Shown here one piece after another: positions 26,863-32,946 of a DNA stretch of 32,946 bases. The DNA comes from Erysipelotrichaceae bacterium (GTDB lineage: Bacteria; Bacillota_I; Bacilli_A; RFN20; CAG-826), in assembly GCA_022777645.1 (NCBI GenBank), contig JALFFX010000053.1, positions 1-32,946 on the forward strand. The letters run 5' to 3'. A model generated the notes under the pieces. It ran no database searches. It saw only the letters and a program-made list of their open reading frames with translations, and was not told the origin of the DNA. The position numbers and the translations under genes were made by a program. Position 1 is the stretch's first letter; each line of letters opens with the position of its first letter.

Positions 26863-27657
26863 TTATGCATATAGCCAAGATTTATAACTAATATAATCTA
26901 TTCCAAAATTGTAACATTGCGAACCTTTATAAGGTTTTTCGTTTAATCTTATATCAAAATAGCAAACATCTTTTGTATAACTTTCAGTTAAATATACTTT
27001 AATATAATTGCCTGCAGATGAAACCGTAATAGAACCTTCACTTATTTTTGAATAGCCAAGTTTATTGCCATCTTTATCAAAATAATAAATGTGCATTGTA
27101 TCTTTGTTTTCAACTGGCTTATCTGTGGCGTTATTAACTTGACTGATACCAATTCGAATTTCAAGTTTTTCGCCATCGTGCTTAAACATATTTGATTGCA
27201 CTCCAATACCTTTTTCAGTGACTTTAAGTCCGCCTGGAGCGTTATTGTTCACACTATAAAAGCTTGGATTAGTTTTATGATATTTTGGACCATCATCACA
27301 AGCATTTTTATAAATATATCTAAAATCAGAAGGAAGAGTTTCTTTTAAAGAATAATTATTCCATGTAGTTGATGATGTATCGGCTTTTATTGATAACGGA
27401 TTATTATAATTTTTTGGTAAATCCATTTCATAATAACCACATTCTAATAATTCGCGATTATTAGTCCAATCTTCTTCACTGTCAACTGAACTGGTGGAAG
27501 AAGATGAAGACTCTATTGTTGAAGTTATATCTTCGTTACTTGACGTTTCAGTAGTTGAAGTAGAATCTATAACATCACTTGATGAAATATCTTCTTTTTG
27601 ATTGCAAGAAGTTAAAAGTAAAGGAATAAATAATAATAAATAATTAATCTTTTTCAT
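26863..27657 (-). CDS. Lipoprotein of unknown function with Ser/Thr-rich linker
   Basis: The 264-residue product, the only clear minus-strand gene, has a lipoprotein signal peptide with lipobox LLTSC (Cys 18) and a Ser/Thr/Glu/Asp linker (about 20-62). The rest is beta-rich, with the elements GLKVTEKGIGVQSNMFKHDG, KLEIRIG, ITVSSAGNYIKVYL and a closing FGIDYISYKSW strand, suggestive of a beta-sandwich. I see no catalytic motif. Similar lipoproteins lie at 22383 and 28169. No Shine-Dalgarno is present; a -10-like box lies 8 nt before the ATG. Confidence 0.75.
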   Translation of the reverse strand: MKKINYLLLFIPLLLTSCNQKEDISSSDVIDSTSTTETSSNEDITSTIESSSSSTSSVDSEEDWTNNRELLECGYYEMDLPKNYNNPLSIKADTSSTTWNNYSLKETLPSDFRYIYKNACDDGPKYHKTNPSFYSVNNNAPGGLKVTEKGIGVQSNMFKHDGEKLEIRIGISQVNNATDKPVENKDTMHIYYFDKDGNKLGYSKISEGSITVSSAGNYIKVYLTESYTKDVCYFDIRLNEKPYKGSQCYNFGIDYISYKSWLYA

Positions 27658-27665
27658 ATATGTAT

Positions 27666-27694
27666 ATTATTGCTAATCTATTCTATATTGAAAA
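27666..27694 (-). promoter_or_regulatory. Promoter for the minus-strand lipoprotein gene (leaderless)
   Basis: On the minus strand, TTTTCA (27689-27694) and AATAAT (27666-27671) are 17 bp apart. The -10 box ends 8 nt before the ATG with no Shine-Dalgarno between them. Confidence 0.4.
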
Positions 27695-27772
27695 GATAAT
27701 AATACTTAATAATTGTATTAGTAGCTACAAATTCAAAATTATTTTTTTTCATTATTCGGAAAAAAGTGCTTG

Positions 27773-27786
27773 TAAAAGCGCTTACA
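27773..27786 (+). promoter_or_regulatory. Candidate cre operator (CcpA-type, catabolite repression)
   Basis: TAAAAGCGCTTACA agrees with the cre consensus TGWAARCGYTWWCA at 13 of 14 positions (only the second base differs) and has the expected central symmetry (AAGCGCTT). It lies where the -35 region of the downstream promoter is expected, a position that would give repression. A related LacI-family operator is an alternative. Confidence 0.5.
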
Positions 27787-27795
27787 TAATGCTAA

Positions 27796-27801
27796 TATAA
27801 T
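27796..27801 (+). promoter_or_regulatory. -10 box of the structured RNA locus
   Basis: A perfect TATAAT lies 10 bp downstream of the cre-like site. The best -35 hexamer, TTGTAA (27770-27775), is 20 bp away, longer than ideal, so activation or another -35 may be involved. A transcript start near 27805-27810 is expected. Confidence 0.5.
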
Positions 27802-27803
27802 AC

Positions 27804-28090
27804 TTGCTGATAGAGCAACTGTACTCTTAAGCATATAACCAAGAGAATATATATTTGGTTTCTGTCTAAATTATATTCTTGGCAAAAGCCCGTTGGAATG
27901 AGACATATTGTTGTCAAAATAAGAGGGTATCTGATTAATTGCTTCTAGTGAAGGAGCAAATAGTAGCGATCCACTTTGCTGAAAGTGATAGTCGCTTACT
28001 TGTTGATCGGATTCATCTTATTTCATTCCCAGCATTGGTTTATCATCTCGATTTATGAAAGACGCTAAAAACCCTCCAGAGCGTCTTTTT
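27804..28090 (+). ncRNA. Candidate structured non-coding RNA or riboswitch-like leader of unknown type
   Basis: The gene-free stretch 27658-28168 holds a promoter, a cre-like site and a run of stable helices: TTGCT/AGCAA (27804-27808, 27814-27818); CCAAG+AATATA / TATATT+CTTGG (27839-27851, 27872-27882; 11 bp with a 2-nt bulge); a long-range helix GGAATGA/TCATTCC (27895-27901, 28023-28029) extended by GTT/AGC; inside it TTGCTTC/GGAGCAA (27939-27945, 27953-27959), and AGTAGCGA/TCGC(T)TACT (27962-27969, 27992-28000) capped by CACTTT/AAAGTG (27972-27977, 27982-27987). A terminator closes it. No long reading frame fits. I compared it with 6S, tmRNA, RNase P, SRP and T-box signatures and found none. 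It may be a free RNA or a terminating leader for the lipoprotein gene at 28169. Confidence 0.55.
28058..28090 (+). terminator. Terminator closing the structured RNA
   Basis: AAAGACGCT (28058-28066) pairs with AGCGTCTTT (28080-28088) over a 13-nt loop, and the T-run continues to 28090. The loop contains ACCCTC (28071-28076), the complement of GAGGGT at 27923-27928 in the RNA upstream, so a loop contact is possible. It lies 78 nt before the next start codon. Confidence 0.8.
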
Positions 28091-28168
28091 CTATATTGTT
28101 ATAGCTCTATATTGAATAAATATATAAATATATTAGAATTAATATATCTATTAGGGGGAATTTCATTA

Positions 28169-28744
28169 ATGAAAAAATCTTTATTCTTAATACCACTTAT
28201 GGCCTTTTTACTTTGCGGTTGTAATGAAGGCGCAGGAGGAGAAGGAGGCGGTGGAACAGGAACTGCTCATCGCTATGACTTTTCTACATTAACTGCAAAA
28301 GGTACAGCTTTTAAAACTGAATCTGCTTACTCCGCATTCTTAAGTTCTGCTGTTAATGGAGCATCTATTGTTACTGGTGTAACAGAAGTAACCAATGTTT
28401 ATGATGGCGCTGGTGAAGGTGGAGCTTATGGAAATACAGCCGGTCTTGTTAAATTTGGTAAATCAAAAGCTAATGGCAAATTAGTGCTCACACTTGCATC
28501 AAATGCCAAAAAGGTAACAATCAATTGTTTTGACTTTTACACAAAATCTGAAGCTTATCCAACTAACAGCAATTATTTAAGTGTTAATGGCGATTCAAAA
28601 TTATTGCCATATGCTGAAACAGCAGGAAAAGGTGATTTAGTTTATAATTTAGCATCACCATCAAGCACTTTAACAATTGAAACATCAAATTCTGTGGCTG
28701 ATAAATTCGGACGTTGCTTCGTCTTCTCAATCACAATTGAATAA
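28169..28744 (+). CDS. Small lipoprotein of unknown function with Gly-rich linker
   Basis: The 191-residue product starts MKKSLFLIPLMAFLLCGC, a lipoprotein signal peptide with the lipidated Cys at 18. A Gly/Glu linker (NEGAGGEGGGGTGT) follows, then a beta-sandwich-like domain with GLVKFGKSKANGKLVLTLA, KKVTINCFDFY, SNYLSVNGDSKLL, and TLTIETSN before FGRCFVFSITIE. This looks like a carbohydrate-binding-module-like fold, but the family is not recognised. I chose ATG 28169, which follows an AGGGGG ribosome binding site and gives a signal peptide; the open frame runs upstream through the terminator to 28055, which is not credible. Confidence 0.75.
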   Translation: MKKSLFLIPLMAFLLCGCNEGAGGEGGGGTGTAHRYDFSTLTAKGTAFKTESAYSAFLSSAVNGASIVTGVTEVTNVYDGAGEGGAYGNTAGLVKFGKSKANGKLVLTLASNAKKVTINCFDFYTKSEAYPTNSNYLSVNGDSKLLPYAETAGKGDLVYNLASPSSTLTIETSNSVADKFGRCFVFSITIE

Positions 28745-28762
28745 AAATTAATTAATTCAAAG

Positions 28763-28787
28763 AATTGCCTATAAACGGCAATTTTTT
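28763..28787 (+). terminator. Terminator after the small lipoprotein gene
   Basis: AATTGCC (28763-28769) pairs with GGCAATT (28777-28783) over a 7-nt loop, with a run of six T (28782-28787). Clear intrinsic terminator 18 nt after the stop codon. Confidence 0.8.
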
Positions 28788-28828
28788 GATTGAATATATA
28801 ATTATTAATTATAAAAGTTTTATAAACA

Positions 28829-28837
28829 TGCAATAAT
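28829..28837 (+). promoter_or_regulatory. Extended -10 promoter for sdaA (leaderless)
   Basis: TGCAATAAT fits TGnTATAAT with one mismatch in the hexamer and ends 7 nt before the ATG. No Shine-Dalgarno is present. The -35 (TTATAA, 28809-28814) is weak. Confidence 0.4.
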
Positions 28838-28844
28838 TATTAAT

Positions 28845-30041
28845 ATGAAAAGCCTTAAATATCTTTATCGAATTGGACGTGGACCTTCTTCATCTCATAC
28901 GATGGGGCCGGAAAAAGCAATCAAGCATATTAAGAAAAAATATAGTGATATTAAAAATGCTAAAGTGATTTTATATGGCTCTCTTGCTTTTACTGGTAAA
29001 GGTCATTTAACGGATAAAATAATTAAGGAAACATTTCTTCCAATTCCATGTGAAATAATATTTGATTATAAAAATAGAGTTGAGTTCCCTAATACTTTTG
29101 ATGTTGAATTAACACTTAACAACGAAAAGATAATCAAAGAAAGAATTTATTCTATTGGTGGTGGAGCAATCCACTTCGACAACGAGAAAGAAGATTTTGA
29201 AAAAGAAATTTATCAAGAAAAAAACTTTAACGAAATTAAAAAATATCTTGAAGAAAAAAATGTTTCTCTTCCTCAATATGTCTATATTCATGAAGGCGAC
29301 GAAATCAAAAATCATCTAAAAAGAGTATGGGAAACAATGGTAAATGAAATCAATAATGGCCTTAAAAATGTTGGTGATTTGCCTGGAAATCTTCATATCA
29401 AAAGAAGAGCGTCATCTTTTAAAACTGCCAATAAACATGAAACTAACGAAGCCAAAACATTTCGTCTTTTATCATCTTATGCATTTGCCGCAAGTGAAGA
29501 AAATGCAAGCGGGGGAATTGTAGTTACTGCTCCAACATGTGGCAGTGCTGGTGTTGTTCCAAGTGTCTTATATTTTTGCAAAAAGAAATATCATTATAAT
29601 GACGATGATATTATTGATGCCTTATCTGTTGCTGGTGTTATTGGCAATATTGTCAAACAAAACGCTTCTATCTCCGGAGCAGAAGCAGGATGTCAAGCTG
29701 AGATTGGAACTGCTTGTTCTATGGCAGCCGCTGCTTTATCATATTTAAAAGGGTTTGATATCGATCAAATCGAATGTGCTGCCGAAGCAGCGATGGAACA
29801 TTGTCTTGGTTTAACATGTGATCCAGTCGATGGATATGTTCAAATCCCTTGTATTGAAAGAAATGCAGTTGCAGCTATTAAAGCAATATCTGCTGTCACG
29901 TTAGCGCAATATGCAAGCAACACTCATCGCGTAAGTTTTGATACAATAGTGAACACGATGTTTGAAACCGGAAAAGATTTGAAAAATAAATATCGTGAAA
30001 CGAGTAAAGGTGGACTGGCCGTCCATTTAAAAAATAAATAG
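28845..30041 (+). CDS. sdaA: L-serine dehydratase, iron-sulfur dependent, single chain
   Basis: The enzyme deaminates L-serine to pyruvate and ammonia. The N-terminal beta domain starts YRIGRGPSSSHTMGPEKA and has the YSIGGGAI block; the C-terminal alpha domain has TAPTCGSAGVVPSVL and the presumed cluster ligands Cys 283 (EAGCQ), Cys 325 (LTCDP) and Cys 336 (IPCIE). The 42- and 11-residue spacing equals that of the Legionella enzyme's ligands. At 398 residues the chain is shorter than E. coli SdaA (about 454), the loss being mainly in the beta domain. It precedes cysS by 12 nt. Leaderless-type start. Confidence 0.93.
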   Translation: MKSLKYLYRIGRGPSSSHTMGPEKAIKHIKKKYSDIKNAKVILYGSLAFTGKGHLTDKIIKETFLPIPCEIIFDYKNRVEFPNTFDVELTLNNEKIIKERIYSIGGGAIHFDNEKEDFEKEIYQEKNFNEIKKYLEEKNVSLPQYVYIHEGDEIKNHLKRVWETMVNEINNGLKNVGDLPGNLHIKRRASSFKTANKHETNEAKTFRLLSSYAFAASEENASGGIVVTAPTCGSAGVVPSVLYFCKKKYHYNDDDIIDALSVAGVIGNIVKQNASISGAEAGCQAEIGTACSMAAAALSYLKGFDIDQIECAAEAAMEHCLGLTCDPVDGYVQIPCIERNAVAAIKAISAVTLAQYASNTHRVSFDTIVNTMFETGKDLKNKYRETSKGGLAVHLKNK

Positions 30042-30053
30042 AAGGAGAAAGGT

Positions 30054-31382
30054 ATGGAAATAAAATTATTTAATTCCTTAACTAACAAGGTTGAAGTATT
30101 CAAGCCAATTAAAGAAGGCGAAGTATCTTTATATTGTTGTGGTCCGACTGTTTATAATGATCCTCATATTGGCAATGTTCGCCCACCTATTGTTTTTGAT
30201 ACATTATCACGTTTTTTAAAATATCTTGGCTATAATGTCAAATATGTTTCTAATTTTACTGATGTCGATGACAAGATTATCGCTAAAGCAATAAAAGAAA
30301 ATGCGACTGAAAAAGAAATTACTGATAAATATATTGCCGCTTATAAAAAAGTATTAGCAGATTTACATTGCGAGCCACATTATAAAAATCCTCGTGTCAC
30401 CGAATATATGAATGACATTATTCAATATATTGCGGATTTAGAAAAAGCCGGAGCAGCTTATGAAAAAGATGGCGATGTCTTTTTTAAAGTTTCTTCTGTT
30501 CCAAATTATGGTGTTTTAAGCAATGTTAAAACTGATGATTTAGTAGTAGGTGCAAGAATTGATGAAAATTCCAAAAAAGAATCACCACTTGATTTTGCGT
30601 TGTGGAAAAAAACAAACGAAGGCATAAAATGGGATTCGCCATGGGGCAAAGGTCGTCCAGGTTGGCATACTGAATGTTGCGTTATGATTAATTCAATTTT
30701 TGGTGGACAAATTGATATTCATGGTGGTGGTTTTGATCTAAAATTCCCACACCATGAAAATGAGATTGCCCAAGAAGAAGCTCATGACCATCGCAATATT
30801 GCCAATATATGGATGCACAACGGCTTCATCAATTTAGATAATCAAAAGATGTCAAAATCACTTGGCAATGTTGTTCTTGCTAAAGACTTAATTGAAAAAT
30901 TTGGTGGCAACTTAATTCGCCTTTTGATTTTATCTACACATTATCGTAGTCCTGTTAATTTAACCGAAGAGACAATCACATCATCTAAAAACGAATTGAT
31001 GAAGATTGAAAAAACATACAACATGGCATCAGTGAAAATGCAACTTGAAGGCTTAAAAATAAAAAAAGATGTGGATATTGCAGATTTTTTAAATGCTTTA
31101 GCCGATGATTTAAATACTTCTAATGCTTTAGCAGAAGTATACAAAACAATAAAGGATTTAAACATGTTATTACGTGTTAATCCAATTGATAAAGAAAAAT
31201 TACGTGATACGTTCTCATCTCTTGACGCCATGCTTAATATCTTGGGAATTATTATTGATGCGCCTAAGTTAACAGATGAATTAAAAAACATTTATATTGA
31301 ATATTTAAATCTAAAAAAAGAAAAAAGATTTGAAGAAAGTGATAAGTTGCGCGATGTTTTGATTGCGAACAAGATTATCTAA
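30054..31382 (+). CDS. cysS: Cysteinyl-tRNA synthetase
   Basis: CysRS charges tRNA-Cys. The 442-residue class I synthetase has the catalytic zinc cysteine and HIGH-type motif in YCCGPTVYNDPHIGN, the FTDVDDKII block, WHTECCVM, FPHHENEIAQ, and the second signature KMSKSLGN. It is slightly shorter than the common 460-470 residues, at the C-terminus. Shine-Dalgarno GAAGGAG precedes the ATG. It is coupled to rlmB with a 2-nt gap. The mini-RNase III gene usually found between cysS and rlmB in Bacillota is absent. Confidence 0.97.
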   Translation: MEIKLFNSLTNKVEVFKPIKEGEVSLYCCGPTVYNDPHIGNVRPPIVFDTLSRFLKYLGYNVKYVSNFTDVDDKIIAKAIKENATEKEITDKYIAAYKKVLADLHCEPHYKNPRVTEYMNDIIQYIADLEKAGAAYEKDGDVFFKVSSVPNYGVLSNVKTDDLVVGARIDENSKKESPLDFALWKKTNEGIKWDSPWGKGRPGWHTECCVMINSIFGGQIDIHGGGFDLKFPHHENEIAQEEAHDHRNIANIWMHNGFINLDNQKMSKSLGNVVLAKDLIEKFGGNLIRLLILSTHYRSPVNLTEETITSSKNELMKIEKTYNMASVKMQLEGLKIKKDVDIADFLNALADDLNTSNALAEVYKTIKDLNMLLRVNPIDKEKLRDTFSSLDAMLNILGIIIDAPKLTDELKNIYIEYLNLKKEKRFEESDKLRDVLIANKII

Positions 31383-31384
31383 TT

Positions 31385-32128
31385 ATGAAATTTGAGACTA
31401 ATTTTAAAAACGAGATGCGAAACTATTTATATGGGAGGAATCCGTTACTTAGCTTTGTTTCTAGCGGTGACATAACAAAAATATTCCTCCAAAATGGTTT
31501 TAAGAATGAAGTGATATTAAAAAATCTTGAAAAATATCATCTCAAGCCAATTTATGTTGATGTAAAAGAACTTGATCGAATGACTGGTGGCGCGAATCAC
31601 CAAGGTGTTGTCTTCACTATAAAGCCATATCAATATTCAAGTCTTGATGAGATTATTAAATGCGCCAAAAACAAAGAAAGACCAATTATTTTATTAATTG
31701 ATGAAGTTAATGATCCAGCAAATTTTGGAGCGATGATTCGAAGCGCTGATGCTTTTGGTGTTGACGGAATCGTTATAAAATCTAAAAATCAAGTTCTTGT
31801 TACTCCAGCAACTGTTAAATCTTCAACCGGAGCGACAAGATTTGTAAAGATTGCAGTTGTTAATAATTTGTCCAATGCGATTAAAAAATTAAAAGATAAT
31901 GGTTATTGGATTTATGCCGCCGACGGAAGTGCAAAAGATAATTATCTGGATTTAAAATATGATCGACCAACGGGACTGATATTAGGTTCTGAAGGTTTTG
32001 GTATTTCTCGCCTTGTCTTAGAAAATTCAGATTTCATCATCAAAATCCCGATGTGTGGGCATGTTAATTCACTGAATGTGAGTGTTGCCTGCGGTATATT
32101 GCTATCCTACATTAGAAACAACAAATAA
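31385..32128 (+). CDS. rlmB: 23S rRNA 2'-O-methyltransferase of the SpoU family (RlmB-like)
   Basis: SpoU-type enzymes 2'-O-methylate RNA with a knotted SAM site. The 247-residue protein has an N-terminal substrate-binding domain (about 10-80) and the three family motifs: DEVNDPANFGAMIRSADAFG, LILGSEGFGISRLV, and IPMCGHVNSLNVSVACGIL. Its location right after cysS is that of rlmB (trmH3, yacO) in Bacillota, which methylates G2251 of 23S rRNA; the target is inferred from this. The junction to cysS is TAATTATG, without Shine-Dalgarno. Confidence 0.93.
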   Translation: MKFETNFKNEMRNYLYGRNPLLSFVSSGDITKIFLQNGFKNEVILKNLEKYHLKPIYVDVKELDRMTGGANHQGVVFTIKPYQYSSLDEIIKCAKNKERPIILLIDEVNDPANFGAMIRSADAFGVDGIVIKSKNQVLVTPATVKSSTGATRFVKIAVVNNLSNAIKKLKDNGYWIYAADGSAKDNYLDLKYDRPTGLILGSEGFGISRLVLENSDFIIKIPMCGHVNSLNVSVACGILLSYIRNNK

Positions 32129-32134
32129 ACGGAG

Positions 32135-32155
32135 CCCTCCAAAAGGAGGGTTTTT
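32135..32155 (+). terminator. Terminator-like hairpin whose 3' arm is the Shine-Dalgarno of the sigma gene
   Basis: CCCTCC (32135-32140) pairs with GGAGGG (32145-32150) across an AAAA loop and is followed by TTTTT (32151-32155), the form of an intrinsic terminator. The 3' arm GGAGGG is also the only ribosome binding site of the GTG at 32158, at normal spacing. Thus the same hairpin can both end transcription and hide the site. Confidence 0.7.
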
Positions 32156-32157
32156 GA

Positions 32158-32745
32158 GTGCAAAAAATCGACGATGAGATATTGGTTTATCAAATCGAAG
32201 AAGCCAATGATTATTTTTATAATTTATTAATTAAGAAATATACGCCAATATTTAAAAGATTTGCAAATCGCATATTGTTAGAATTCAACATCAAACGTTA
32301 TGAACCAGATGATTTTATGGTTGAATTTATCGAATCAATTAATATTGCGATTAGAAAATATAATTATGAAAAAGGAACGAGTTTTCGCAACTACTTTTTA
32401 AAAATATTGGATCATAAAATAAGACGATCGATTATGGAAGAGAAAAATTCAAATGATGCTTTTCATCGAGCAATATCTTTAGACCATTTTATATGTGATG
32501 GTGTAGCCTTAATTGATTCAGTAAGCGATGAAAGAGATAATGCAGATGCTCCATATTTAGACGATTCGCTTGACCTTATTGTTTCATCAATTGATAAAGA
32601 TAAAGACAGCTTAGCTATGGATATCATTTTGGCCCGTTATAAAGGATATACTTATAAAGAAATATCAATAATATATAATGTTCCTGTTCATCAAGTGAGA
32701 AGAACATATCTTCATTTTGCTGAATGTCAAAAAAGAAAAAGATAA
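32158..32745 (+). CDS. Sigma-70 family sigma factor, SigH-like
   Basis: The 195-residue protein has the region 2-like segment KKYTPIFKRFANRILLEFNI, YEPDDFMVEFIESINIAIRK and FRNYFLKILDHKIRR (about 25-95), then a C-terminal helix-turn-helix (region 4; GYTYKEISIIYNVPVHQVRR, about 162-181). Length and the position after cysS-rlmB correspond to sigH (sigma-30) of Bacillus, although mrnC and yacP are missing here, and identity to SigH looks low. In other Bacillota it controls competence or sporulation start; what it controls here is unknown. The GTG start is inferred from the GGAGGG site 7 nt upstream, which is inside a terminator-like hairpin. Confidence 0.75.
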   Translation: MQKIDDEILVYQIEEANDYFYNLLIKKYTPIFKRFANRILLEFNIKRYEPDDFMVEFIESINIAIRKYNYEKGTSFRNYFLKILDHKIRRSIMEEKNSNDAFHRAISLDHFICDGVALIDSVSDERDNADAPYLDDSLDLIVSSIDKDKDSLAMDIILARYKGYTYKEISIIYNVPVHQVRRTYLHFAECQKRKR

Positions 32746-32755
32746 ATCATATTAT

Positions 32756-32784
32756 TTGTAAAAAATAACTAATGTTGTCATAAT
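32756..32784 (+). promoter_or_regulatory. Promoter for the mrp-like gene
   Basis: TTGTAA (32756-32761) and CATAAT (32779-32784) are 17 bp apart, and TG one base before the -10 box (32776-32777) gives an extended -10. A start near 32791 leaves a short leader with GAGG (32793-32796) as ribosome binding site. Confidence 0.6.
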
Positions 32785-32805
32785 TTATAAGCGAGGTTAA
32801 TTAAA

Positions 32806-32946
32806 ATGTCAGATTGTAATCACGATTGTTCTTCATGCGGAGTTGAAAATTGCAGCTCACGCGAAATCCAAAAACTTACTCCCCATCCTTTATCAAATAT
32901 TAAAAAGATTTACGCGATTATAAGCGGTAAAGGTGGTGTTGGAAAA
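32806..32946 (+). CDS. mrp: Mrp/NBP35-type Fe-S cluster carrier ATPase (partial, 5' end only)
   Basis: Only the first 47 residues lie in the window. They show a cysteine-rich N-terminus (MSDCNHDCSSCGVENCSS), as in the Mrp proteins of many clostridia and Bacilli, followed by LSNIKKIYAIISGKGGVGK, the deviant Walker A motif of this P-loop family. Mrp proteins carry and deliver 4Fe-4S clusters to client proteins. The promoter and ribosome binding site are visible just upstream. A MinD- or ParA-like protein is a less likely alternative because of the cysteines. Confidence 0.88.
   Translation, partial: MSDCNHDCSSCGVENCSSREIQKLTPHPLSNIKKIYAIISGKGGVGK

Noticed and set aside
27804-28090. 6S RNA, tmRNA, RNase P RNA, SRP RNA or T-box leader
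   Set aside because: It is longer than a usual 6S RNA. There is no tmRNA acceptor end, no RNase P GGAAAGTCC-type core, no SRP GGAAGCAGC-type core and no T-box GGTGGNACCGCG element. None can be claimed by eye.
28055-28168. N-terminal extension of the small lipoprotein from an ATG at 28055
   Set aside because: This part runs through the terminator hairpin and would bury the lipoprotein signal peptide; ATG 28169 has a ribosome binding site and gives a proper lipobox.

Overview
The window is a continuous, AT-rich (low-GC) chromosomal stretch from a bacterium of the Bacillota, probably a gut-type Bacilli or Mollicutes-related lineage. Supporting this are the gene order S10-spc-alpha ending in rplQ, a zinc-type S14, a zinc-LID adenylate kinase, rpmD (L30) missing between S5 and L15, and a contracted cysS-rlmB-sigma cluster. 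TGA works as a stop (queH ends in TGA inside an ATGA overlap with the next gene), so this is not a code-4 mycoplasma. Nearly everything is on the + strand. I see no mobile element, CRISPR array, tRNA or rRNA.

Layout. 1-183: tail of an unidentified gene. 194-1096: prs. 1100-4484: a queuosine salvage set, made of a candidate preQ1 riboswitch, queT (uptake), tgt (base exchange), queA (epoxyqueuosine) and queH (queuosine). It is followed by an overlapping gene for an unusual tandem acyltransferase (4481-5785). 5784-20782: a terminator, a strong promoter and structured leader, then about 15 kb of ribosomal protein genes with secY, adk, map, infA, rpmJ and rpoA, ending in a strong terminator. 20878-22361: lemA plus a DUF3137 membrane protein. 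22383-28787: an envelope and accessory region with three lipoprotein genes (one ending in a barnase-like ribonuclease domain), the preT-preA pyrimidine reductase operon, a small membrane protein, and a 0.5-kb gene-free stretch. That stretch looks like a structured RNA transcribed from its own promoter, with a catabolite-repression-like operator and a terminator. 28845-32946: single-chain serine dehydratase, cysS, rlmB, a SigH-like sigma factor whose ribosome binding site lies inside a terminator-like hairpin, and the start of an Mrp-type Fe-S carrier ATPase.

Two expression styles are visible. Genes inside operons mostly have strong Shine-Dalgarno sites. Several first genes (prs, tgt, the 26339 membrane gene, the minus-strand lipoprotein, sdaA) instead have a -10-like box only 7-10 nt before the ATG and no Shine-Dalgarno, suggesting leaderless mRNAs. 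Three in-operon junctions share the SD-less arrangement TAATTATG.

The best candidates for something undescribed are the structured RNA locus at about 27770-28090, the lipid-anchored barnase-like protein, the terminator/SD hairpin before the sigma factor, and the lysine/alanine-rich tails on several ribosomal proteins. All functional calls rest on reading motifs by eye; no database search was run.
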